Source: Symbiodinium natans
Lineage: Eukaryota > Sar > Dinophyceae > Suessiales > Symbiodiniaceae
Direction of reading: 5' to 3'
Length of the DNA: 12,660 nt
Assembly (NCBI GenBank): GCA_905221605.1
Contig: CAJNDS010001622.1
Location: 1-12,660 of the forward strand
Shown here: piece after piece, positions 6,921 through 12,600 of the stretch
Numbering within the stretch: position 1 is the stretch's first letter
How the letters are laid out: the number at the start of each line of letters is the position of its first letter
The notes under the pieces: generated by a model
What the model was told of the DNA's origin: nothing
The model's input: only the letters and a program-made list of their open reading frames with translations
Database searches by the model: none
Translations under genes and position numbers: made by a program

Positions 6921-7209
6921 CTGGCTTAGGATATGGGGGCTATGGGGTTTGGGGGCTGCGAGTACCCCACTACCTTAAAGTACCTCCTAAATAAAGACTG
7001 TGGGGCCCAAGTAAGTACATGGACCTTCCCTAAGGGTCCATGTACCCATATCGTATATACTAGGGCCCTAAAGCTACTATATGGGAACCCCTTTAAGGCC
7101 CAAGTACTTACTATAAAGTTACATGGACCCTTTCACCTTGTAGAAAGCCAAACTAAATGTGCAGCTTCTGGTGGAGTGTTGACAACCCGCGGCTCCAGGT
7201 GTTCAGGGA
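6921..7209. other. palindrome-rich unique segment
   Basis: Exact 10-bp inverted repeat TACATGGACC (7016-7025) and GGTCCATGTA (7035-7044) with a 9-base loop. CCCATAT (7045-7051) pairs with ATATGGG (7079-7085) around the palindrome TAGGGCCCTA (7061-7070). GGCCCAAGTA occurs twice, and TACATGGACCC again at 7120. It shares the TACATGG.CC motif with 3371-3480. The + strand frame across it has no coding character. Confidence 0.6.
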
Positions 7210-7560
7210 AACCCTAAACCCTAAGCCCTAAACTCTAAGCCCTAAGCCCAAACCTAAACCCTCAGCCCTAAGCCCAAATCCTAAGCCCAAAAGTCCACAA
7301 ATAACTTCCGTGGGTTTCGAACTATAAGGGGCTCTACCCTAACTGCCTGAACGCAAGGGTTCGTATGGGCTTTCCCCTTCAGGGCGTTTGGGGTTTAGGG
7401 TGTCGGCCTCTCATGAGTGACCATGGTAGAAGCCCCTCCCACTAAACCCCATGATAACCCCTAACCCCCAATCCTAAGCCAAGACAACCCTAAACCCCTC
7501 CCCCTGAACCTTATTGGAACCCCTCATTAAACCAAAAAACCTAAGCCCTTAACCGACCAG
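7210..7560 (-). repeat. decayed CCCTAAA blocks with unique spacer
   Basis: 7210-7290 has CCCTAAACCCTAAGCC-type variants. 7300-7390 is unique. 7437-7560 again has loose CCCTAAACC variants. A short GGGGTTTAGGG patch at 7389-7399 is in the opposite orientation. No gene is seen. Confidence 0.65.
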
Positions 7561-7593
7561 CCGAAACTTCGAAGCCTAGACCCTTAGGGTTTT

Positions 7594-7724
7594 GAAGGGT
7601 CCCCAGAAAAAAAGGGTGATTTTTATTCTGTTTGGGTCTAGATAAAAGGTACTCCTACTGAAGGGTCCCCAGAAAAAAGTTGATTTTATTCTGTTTGGGT
7701 CTAGATAAAAAGGGTACTCCTACT
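7594..7724 (+). repeat. 66-bp tandem duplication
   Basis: Copy 1 (7594-7659) and copy 2 (7660-7724) both read GAAGGGTCCCCAGAAAAAA, then TTATTCTGTTTGGGTCTAG, then GGTACTCCTACT. They differ by a few small indels, so the duplication is recent. Confidence 0.9.
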
Positions 7725-7734
7725 TCACATGAAG

Positions 7735-7963
7735 CCCAAACCCTCGGCCCTCAACCGTCAACTCTCCCAACCCCCAAACCCCAAACCGTCAACCCTGAAA
7801 AGAAAACTTCGCAGACTTCTGAACTCCTCCTAAAAGTTTTACTCCTAGGCTCCTTATTTAAATAGCTTCCGAAAAATACCCAAAAGGTTAAAGTCCTAAG
7901 AGCCCCACCAGAAGAAATAAAGAAAAGGGGGACAACCCTCAACCCTCAACCCCGAACTCCAAG
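7735..7963. other. decayed CCCTAAA sequence and AT-richer unique spacer
   Basis: 7735-7800 and 7933-7963 are CCCTCAACC-like variants. 7800-7932 is unique, A-rich and without a credible ORF. Confidence 0.5.
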
Positions 7964-8033
7964 CCCTAAACCCTAAACCCTAAACCCTAAACCCTAAACC
8001 CTAAACCCTAAACCCTAAACCCTAAACCCTAAA
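7964..8033 (-). repeat. 10 perfect CCCTAAA heptamers
   Basis: 70 bp uninterrupted, meeting the 8035-8109 exon directly. On the minus strand the intron would begin GTTTAGGG with no intervening spacer. Confidence 0.95.
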
Positions 8034-8034
8034 C

Positions 8035-8109
8035 CGCGAACCCGCGGACCGGGTCCTCTTGCTGACGCTTCGCCTCCGCGGCACGCTTGCTGGCTTCGGC
8101 CTTGGCGGC
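8035..8109 (-). CDS. candidate exon beginning AAKAEASKRAAEAKRQQE
   Basis: The minus strand has a CCCTAAAC array, a C run and CTCTGCCTGGAG, then GCC GCC AAG GCC GAA GCC AGC AAG CGT GCC GCG GAG GCG AAG CGT CAG CAA GAG. It continues to TTC GCG, then GTTTAGGG. This is 75 bp, 25 codons, phase 0 at both ends. GGAG is the first AG after the array. An earlier donor at CCG|GTCCGC is also in phase and would remove VRGFA. The helix alternates Ala with Lys/Arg/Glu in a heptad-like way. This is the clearest exon of the set. Confidence 0.55.
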
Positions 8110-8121
8110 CTCCAGGCAGAG

Positions 8122-8197
8122 TGGGGGGGGGGGGTTTAGGGTTTAGGGTTTAGGGTTTAGGGTTTAGGGTTTAGGGTTTAGGGTTTAGGGTTTAGGG
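8122..8197 (+). repeat. poly-G run plus nine perfect TTTAGGG heptamers
   Basis: A G run (about 8122-8134) then TTTAGGG at 8135-8197. On the minus strand this is CCCTAAA x9 followed by a C run, a strong polypyrimidine tract in front of the exon acceptor. Confidence 0.9.
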
Positions 8198-8261
8198 TTC
8201 AAGTGACGGCTCTCAGGGCCTAGGCATGTAGACTCTCGATGGTGGCTTAATTAGTGCTTTG

Positions 8262-8299
8262 TACCCTAAACCCGAAACCCTAAGCCCGAAACCCTAGAC
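8262..8299 (-). repeat. short CCCTAAA-variant block
   Basis: CCCTAAACCCGAAACCC and CCCTAAGCCCGAAACCC. With 8135-8197 it would form the two arms of a 190-bp intron (8299-8110 on minus). Confidence 0.7.
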
Positions 8300-8366
8300 C
8301 CTGTGGTGGGGGGCAGCGGTCGGGTTGGCGGGCATTCAAGGTCTGACCAAGACAGCCGCCGTCAAA
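8300..8366 (-). CDS. possible exon, low confidence
   Basis: It lies between a left C-strand and a right G-strand block like the other exons. One minus frame is open (FDGGCLGQTLNARQPDRC, then a Pro-rich end). The donor CCACAGG is followed by GTCTAGGG. The acceptor chosen is GTGAAAG. The length of 67 bp breaks the multiple-of-three pattern, and the peptide lacks the charged-helix style, so the case rests on setting alone. Confidence 0.18.
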
Positions 8367-8379
8367 CTTTCACTGGTTG

Positions 8380-8586
8380 TGTAGGGTTTAAAGTTTAGGT
8401 CTTACTGGGCTTAGGGTTTAGGGTTTAGGGTTTAGTTGGGGTTCAAAGGCTAAACTTCTCAGAGTCCTCAAACCCTCAACCCTCAAACCTAAACCCCTCT
8501 AGGGTCTCAGGGTGATTTTGGCAGGGGTTCGAGGTGCGGGCGCAGGGTCTAGGGAACACTCATATACCCTGTCCATCTACACCCCC
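8380..8586. repeat. mixed-orientation telomere-like patches
   Basis: TTTAGGG variants at 8380-8435, CCCTCAACC variants at 8468-8500, and GGGTCTCAGGG/GGGTCTAGGG at 8501-8552. The unique bases between them show no gene. Confidence 0.6.
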
Positions 8587-8683
8587 CTAGTTGCTGAGTT
8601 CATAAGCCCCAAGAATGTTTACACCTTCAGTTCTATAGGGGATTATAGTATCCCAAAAAGTGTAAAGTGTGCTCACTCAGCTC
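8587..8683 (+). mobile_element. 57-bp CTAGTTGCTGAGTT repeat, copy 2, with dyad partner
   Basis: 8587-8643 matches 5011-5067 at about 88% by eye. To its right, read on the minus strand, GCTGAGTGAG and TTTACACTT echo the GCTGAGTTCA and GTTTACACCTT of the left side, so the whole has an imperfect terminal inverted repeat about 95 bp across. No coding capacity. Confidence 0.5.
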
Positions 8684-8709
8684 CTGAGCATATGAGGGAA
8701 CCAAATCAC

Positions 8710-8784
8710 TTGCCTTGTCTGGGGGGCTTCAGCGTCTGGGTTTAGCTGATGCCGCTCCTGGAGCGCGCTGCCTCTCACGAAATC
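8710..8784 (-). CDS. possible exon, DFVRGSALQERHQLNPD...
   Basis: The minus strand reads TCAGTCAAG, then GAT TTC GTG AGA GGC AGC GCG and on to CAG ACA AGG CAA, then GTGATT. This is 75 bp, 25 codons, phase 0 at both ends. An alternative GC donor, AAG|GCAAGT, sits four bases earlier. A different minus frame over the same bases reads RKLRKQFSQGFRERQR and closes at TGA, so frame choice is uncertain. No telomere-like block touches this exon on either side. Confidence 0.22.
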
Positions 8785-8854
8785 CTTGACTGAACTGTTT
8801 CCGAAGCTTTCTGTCACGCCAGACATCATGTTCTGTTCAGCGTGTCCTTCGTAC

Positions 8855-8908
8855 TTTTGTTGCTTCAACCCTCTTAGCAACAGCCTTCTTTTCTGCAAAA
8901 ACGACCTT
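8855..8908 (-). CDS. candidate exon, KVVFAEKKAVAKRVEATK
   Basis: The minus strand reads CCATCGGAG, then AAG GTC GTT TTT GCA GAA AAG AAG GCT GTT GCT AAG AGG GTT GAA GCA ACA AAA, then GTACGA as donor. This is 54 bp, 18 codons, phase 0 at both ends. The frame stays open upstream to about 8945 (GIDNLPSTRAPSE), allowing a longer exon from GGCAAG. The Lys/Ala/Glu/Val composition fits the series, although a second frame is open over the same DNA. Confidence 0.4.
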
Positions 8909-9003
8909 CTCCGATGGAGCCCGTGTGGAGGGCAGATTATCAATGCCTCTTGCCGGGCAAGTGGTAGCATTTGAGGAACTGATTCTTGCCTTTCGTGAGC
9001 GCG

Positions 9004-9030
9004 ACCCTAAACCCAACCCTAAACCCTAAC
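9004..9030 (-). repeat. short CCCTAAA block at exon edge
   Basis: CCCTAAACCCAACCCTAAACCC on +, touching the 9031-9126 exon. On minus the intron would open GTTAGGGTTTAGGG. Confidence 0.75.
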
Positions 9031-9126
9031 CCCAAGCGCTGCAGCTCGATCCTCGCGCAAAAGCAGACAGGGTCTCCTATCCGGGTCTGCACGCACGTAA
9101 GCATGCAGAAAGGCTCGAAGCTCCTT
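9031..9126 (-). CDS. candidate exon, KELRAFLHAYVRADPD...
   Basis: The minus strand reads GATCTGAG, then AAG GAG CTT CGA GCC TTT CTG CAT GCT TAC GTG CGT GCA GAC CCG GAT and on to GCG CTT GGG, then GTTAGGG. This is 96 bp, 32 codons, phase 0 at both ends, the longest exon in the set. The peptide is less repetitive than the others, with CLLLREDRAAALG at its end. One other frame is open but is Cys-rich and less protein-like. Its acceptor lies directly at the tip of the CAGATCTTCC element (9129-9290), so that element would form the 3' end of the preceding intron. Confidence 0.4.
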
Positions 9127-9128
9127 CT

Positions 9129-9290
9129 CAGATCTTCCAAAACCCCTTACTTAAGGAACATCCCCTGATGTATACTAAGGGTTATTCTTATGGTATAGGT
9201 CTTCATTTAAGAAATATGCCCTGATTTTTACTCAGGATTGCTTGATATGGATTAGGTATATTCCTTAATGAAGGGTTTTTGGAAGATCTG
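9129..9290 (+). mobile_element. CAGATCTTCC inverted-repeat element, copy A (162 bp)
   Basis: The left end CAGATCTTCCAAAACCCC and the right end GGGTTTTTGGAAGATCTG are near-perfect inverted repeats. They extend inward through TTAAGGAA..AT on both sides. Inside, a ~35-bp motif (CTTACTTAAGGAACAT..CCTGAT..TACT.AGG) occurs twice in direct order. No ORF of note. It directly abuts the 9031-9126 candidate exon. MITE-like or introner-like. Confidence 0.7.
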
Positions 9291-9297
9291 GGTATTG

Positions 9298-9356
9298 CTG
9301 CCTGCTTCATCAGGGACTGGAACAAGGCACTGGGGCCTCGATAGCACCCAAGCGCT
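9298..9356 (-). CDS. possible short exon between the element and a TTTAGGG block
   Basis: Two minus frames are open: one reads SALFQSLMKQAAIPRS, the other LVPVPDEAGSNTQIF, both running into the CAGATCTTCC element. The left neighbour is the element, not a C-strand block, and no GT donor is convincing. Listed only because it occupies an exon-like place in front of the G-strand block at 9361. Confidence 0.15.
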
Positions 9357-9648
9357 TAGGGGTTCGGGTTTAGGGTTTAGGATTGAGGGTTGAGGGTTTA
9401 GGGTTTAGGGCTTAGCATCACGTCTGGCTGCCTGCAGGTCTGACAGGCACCCGGCACATGCCGCATCTTTTCTGCGTCTTTTTGGCTAAACCCTAAACCC
9501 TAAACCCTAAAAAACCCAAAACCCAAACATCACAATTTCTCAAGGGTGACTCTCTTCAGCTGCTTGGGTGCCGTATGCTGTGTATCTTCGCAGTCATCGT
9601 GCCTTCAGGATTCCGGGCTCAGGGTTGATGAGTTGGGCTGACCCGAAA
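9357..9648. repeat. telomere-like patches of both orientations with unique spacers
   Basis: 9361-9414 is TTTAGGG with TTGAGGG variants. 9415-9485 is unique. 9486-9512 is CCCTAAA. 9530-9645 is unique and without a credible ORF. The G block and the C block face each other around 9415-9485 and could form a hairpin. Confidence 0.65.
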
Positions 9649-9927
9649 CCCTAAACCCTAAACCCTAAACCCTAAACCCTAAACCCAAAGTTCCCGGATT
9701 GATGCACCCTTGAACCTGAAGCATGCGCCAAACCAGCTGGCGCTTGAATTCAACTACCTGCCCGCTCCCAACCACCCCCCCCCCCCCCCCCCCCAACCTA
9801 GCCCTACAACCCTCAACGGCAAAGTCCTCAACCCTCAACCACCCTAAACCCTAAACCCTAAACCCTGAACCCCAAACCCTAAACCCTAAGCCCTAAGCCC
9901 TAGACCCAAAAACCCTAAACCCTAAAC
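9649..9927 (-). repeat. CCCTAAA blocks with a 20-base poly-C
   Basis: Five perfect heptamers at 9649-9683, a unique spacer to 9774, 20 C at 9775-9794, then CCCTCAACC and CCCTAAGCC variants becoming regular CCCTAAA at the exon edge. On minus it would be the 5' arm of the intron after the 9928-9971 exon. Confidence 0.8.
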
Positions 9928-9971
9928 CCCGCCAGCGATGCCTCGGCAGCCTTCCTCTCTGCCTCCTCTTG
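9928..9971 (-). CDS. candidate exon, QEEAERKAAEASLA
   Basis: The minus strand reads CTCGGCCAG, then CAA GAG GAG GCA GAG AGG AAG GCT GCC GAG GCA TCG CTG GCG GG, then GTTTAGGG. With a GT donor the length is 44 bp, ending in phase 2. A GC donor at GCCGAG|GCATCG would make it 30 bp and phase 0 like the others. The frame is open upstream to TAG near 9989 (TETRLGQ). The charged helix closely resembles the 4932-4970 exon (EEAERK in both). Confidence 0.45.
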
Positions 9972-10023
9972 CTGGCCGAGGCGGGTTTCGGTACTACACC
10001 ATCAGGCCCTCAACCCCCGGATC

Positions 10024-10065
10024 TTTAGGGTTTAGGGTTTAGGGTTTAGGGTTTAGGGTTTAGGG
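10024..10065 (+). repeat. six perfect TTTAGGG heptamers
   Basis: 42 bp uninterrupted, in the position of an intron 3' arm (C-rich on minus) before the 9928-9971 exon. It abuts the CAGATCTTCC element copy C without spacer. Confidence 0.95.
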
Positions 10066-10139
10066 TTCCCTTAATTCAAGAATATACCCGAGTTCATACT
10101 AGGGTATACTCCTTAATTCAGGGGGTTTTGGAAGATCTG
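10066..10139 (+). mobile_element. CAGATCTTCC element, copy C, left end missing
   Basis: It ends GGGGGTTTTGGAAGATCTG and contains CCTTAATTCAAGAATATACCC and an inverted CCTTAATTCAGGG, matching copy A's inner motif. The left CAGATCTTCC end is replaced by the TTTAGGG array at 10065. Confidence 0.6.
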
Positions 10140-10142
10140 GGC

Positions 10143-10619
10143 TCATCAACCCCAAACCAACTAACAATTATCCAAACACACCTTAAGCCCGAAACCCAAA
10201 AGCCCGGAACCCTAAATCCTAACCCTGAACCCTAAAACCTAAATCTTCAACCCTGCGCCCGAAGCCACACCTTAGCCAAAAAGTGTCTGGCGCTTCGGGT
10301 CAAGGCTTCAGGGTTTAGAGCCCTTGAATGGCTGTTCGGGGGCTGTATGGACCAGCGTTTCGGGTTTTGGCTGCTGGGTTGAGGATGACAGGGGTGCAGG
10401 GTTTAGGGTTTAGGGCTTCGGGGTAGGTTACCGCCAAACTGTACGTAATTAGTGTCCCAGGGTTGCGGTGTAGGAATCGATCATCAGCCGCGAAACCCTC
10501 AAAGCCGAAGCTCAAAAAATGATCCCGAAGCCAACCTCAGAACCTAAAGCCCTCGGAACCCTAAACCCCAAAAGCCGTGCGCCCTAAAAGCCCACCGCCC
10601 GAAGCCCTAAACCCTAAAC
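10143..10619. repeat. decayed telomere-like DNA, both orientations
   Basis: C-strand variants at 10190-10250, G-strand variants at 10305-10420, C-strand variants at 10545-10619. A minus frame at 10315-10515 crosses it but contains repeat-derived residues (LNPKP, ILNPA) and is not credible. Confidence 0.55.
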
Positions 10620-10658
10620 CCCCGGCTCCTGTTGCTCTTTGAGCTTTAACTCGGCAGC
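10620..10658 (-). CDS. candidate exon, AAELKLKEQQEPG
   Basis: The minus strand reads CCACAAG, then GCT GCC GAG TTA AAG CTC AAA GAG CAA CAG GAG CCG GGG, then GTTTAGGG. This is 39 bp, 13 codons, phase 0 at both ends. The nearer acceptor ATTATCAG adds H-K in the same frame but changes entry phase. CTAACACTAAAC, a branch-point-like sequence, lies about 15-25 nt upstream of the acceptor. Confidence 0.42.
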
Positions 10659-10673
10659 CTTGTGGCTGATAAT

Positions 10674-10990
10674 CGGGTTTAGTGTTAGGGGTTAAGGTAC
10701 CGCAGGGCATTCTGGCCTTTTCGGCTTAGGGTAGGGGATTTTCAGGCCATGTGGGTTTTGGGGCTTGGGTGTAGGATGTTGGGGTTTGTAACGGTTTATG
10801 GCCTTGGGGGTGTAGGCTTGTTTTACATGGGTTTCGGGCCCTTGGCGTTCTTACTACATATACGAAAAAACGAATTTTGTAAACCACGATTCTGAGCTAG
10901 GGTTTTAAGTTTAGGGTTTACGGTTTGGGCTTGTGCAGGCATAGGATTTGAGGGTGTCGGTAGGTTCATGAGGTTAAGGGTGGGTGGAAT
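10674..10990 (+). repeat. strongly decayed TTTAGGG territory
   Basis: G/T-rich sequence with scattered GGGTTTAG, GGGTTTTGGGG, TTTAGGGTTTACGG and similar. Interrupted by a short A-rich stretch near 10860-10890. No ORF of note. Confidence 0.6.
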
Positions 10991-11215
10991 GCCGTTGAGG
11001 GATTTAACGATACTGCACGATTCCTAACTCTTAAATGACTATGTGGGGTCAAGATCCCTGTGTCTTGGCCCTAATTGAAGGATTGTGAAGGCCCGAATGG
11101 TCAGAAATCACTAAGAATGGCCTGCTTGGGATGTCCTCCAAGGCCGAAGAAAACTAGCGAAAAATCCCTATGCTTAAGGCGGTCAGGGGTTAAGGCTTAG
11201 GGCTTAGGGTTCTAC
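10991..11215. other. unique intron-centre sequence, nothing recognised
   Basis: About 200 bp free of heptamers except at its right end (GGCTTAGGGCTTAGGG). No ORF above noise. It separates a G-strand territory on the left from a C-strand territory on the right. Confidence 0.5.
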
Positions 11216-11335
11216 CTGGGGGCTATACCCAAAAACTCACTCCCCAAACCACGACCGGTGACTTGCAAGCCCGACAACATGGCGGGTTATCACCCTCCAA
11301 GCTAGTATGTGAATAGAGGCCCAGGTACACCCCCC

Positions 11336-12016
11336 AAATCTCAAACCCCAAACCCTAAACCCTAGATAAACCCCAAACCTCGAAACAGCAAAACCCTCTA
11401 TAAACCCCTAAACCCTACACCCCTACTCCCTAAACGCCCAAACCCTAAACCCCAAACACCTAAACCTCTAAACCCGAAACCTTACACCCAAAACATCTAA
11501 ACCCCTAAACCCTAAACCCCAAAACCCTAAACCTCCCAAACCCTAAACCCCTTACACCTCTAATCCCCAAACCCTAAACCCTAAACCCCCCAAACCCTTT
11601 AAAACCCCAAACCCCTCAACCCTGACCCCTCAACCCTAAACCCCTAAACCCCTACCACTCTAACCCCAAACCCTAAACACCCCAAACCCTAAACCCTCAA
11701 ACCCTCAACCTCTCAACCCTAAACCCAGAACCCTAAATCCCAAACCCCCCCAAACCCCCAAACCCCCCAACCCCTAAACCGTAAACCCCAAACCCCAAAC
11801 CCTAAACCCTCCAACACCCTAAACCCCAAGCAAACCCTCTCCCCTAAACCCCCCCAAACACTATACCCTAAACCAAAAACCCTAAACCCAAACAATCCCT
11901 ATACCCTAAACCCTAACCCTAAGCCCTAAAGGTCTCAACCCTAAAACCATAAACCGTAAACCCTAGACCCTAACCTTAAACCCTAAACCCTAAACCCTAA
12001 ACCCTAAACCCCCAAC
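11336..12016 (-). repeat. long CCCTAAA territory with extreme strand asymmetry
   Basis: About 680 bp almost without G on +, made of CCCTAAACCCC-type variants with 1-3 base insertions. Regular CCCTAAA is restored at about 11968-12009, next to the exon. On the minus strand it would be the 5' part of a ~1.36-kb intron (12016-10659), G/T-rich and able to form quadruplexes. Confidence 0.85.
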
Positions 12017-12076
12017 CCTGAGACGCGCAGCATCGACTGCGGAGCGCTTGGCCAGCTCAGCTGGGTCGATCTTGAC
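12017..12076 (-). CDS. candidate exon, VKIDPAELAKRSAVDAARLR
   Basis: The minus strand reads CCGGCTCTCAG, then GTC AAG ATC GAC CCA GCT GAG CTG GCC AAG CGC TCC GCA GTC GAT GCT GCG CGT CTC AGG, then GTTGGGGGTTTAGGG. This is 60 bp, 20 codons, phase 0 at both ends. A nearer AG (CCTCCAG) would extend it in the same frame by IPGSQ. It sits exactly between a left C-strand block and a right G-strand block. This is the most upstream exon I can support; the gene's start is not in view. Confidence 0.42.
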
Positions 12077-12099
12077 CTGAGAGCCGGGTATTCTGGAGG

Positions 12100-12600
12100 T
12101 TTAGGGTTTAGGGTTTAGGGTTTGTTTAGGGGTTAGGGTTTACGGTTTAGGGTTTAGGGTTTGGGGTTTGGGGTTTAGGGTTTAGGGGTTTGGAATTGGG
12201 GTTTAGGGTAATTTAGGCTTTAGGGTATGGGTTAAACAGTTTTGGGTTCAGGGGATTTAAAGGGTGCAGAGTTACAAGGTTGGACGGTTGGACGGTGAAA
12301 GGGTTAAGGTTTTAGGGTTTTTCGTAGGGTTCAGGGTTTACGGCTTAAGGGCTAAGGGTTCAGGGTTGTTAGAGGTTAAAGGTTTACAAGGTTGGGAATT
12401 TTCAAAACCCTGAACCCTAAACCCTCCAGGGTTTGGAGCGATTAGGGTCTTAAACTCCTTAGGGCGCTTGTAGGGAATCTTAGGGTTTAGGGCGCTTGTG
12501 AAGGTAGTTTTAAGGCTTAGGGTACGATGAGAATGCCCCACAACTGCAGCTTCAAGTTGGTACGCCCTCAACCCTAAACCCCAAAACCCAAACCCTAAAA
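12100..12600. repeat. telomere-like territory, mainly TTTAGGG, with inverted patches
   Basis: Three perfect heptamers at 12100-12120 nearest the exon, decaying to 12370. CCCTGAACCCTAAACCC at 12405-12425 faces CAGGGTTTGG, a local dyad. Then more G-strand variants and a C-strand block at 12567-12598. A minus frame at 12338-12571 is repeat-derived. Confidence 0.7.

Larger units (their letters stand above)
3016..12076 (-). other. candidate multi-exon gene, partial, Ala/Glu/Lys/Arg-rich helical protein
   Basis: At least eight short GC-rich stretches on the minus strand encode charged helix of one style (EAER, AEAK, KRAAEAKRQQE). Each lies where a + strand CCCTAAA block on its left gives way to a TTTAGGG block on its right. 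On the minus strand this means each stretch is preceded by CCCTAAA arrays and an AG and followed by GT in a GTTTAGGG array, as expected for exons. No start codon, stop or promoter is identified, and the gene probably runs beyond both ends of the listed span. The alternation of Ala with Glu/Lys/Arg suggests coiled coil. I do not recognise a family and assign no function. A set of decayed exon copies is the main alternative. Confidence 0.5.

Noticed and set aside
4072-7016. Perfect GTAAGT donors on the + strand at 4072, 5101 and 7011
   Set aside because: No + strand exon with coding character ends at any of them and no shared frame links them; a 6-base motif is expected several times by chance in this length.
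6933-7217. Plus-strand 94-codon ORF
   Set aside because: It covers the palindrome cluster; the open frame is explained by the few stops in that structured DNA and shows no domain or bias.
8512-8745. Plus-strand 77-codon ORF
   Set aside because: It spans the CTAGTTGCTGAGTT repeat element and runs antisense through the better minus-strand candidates.
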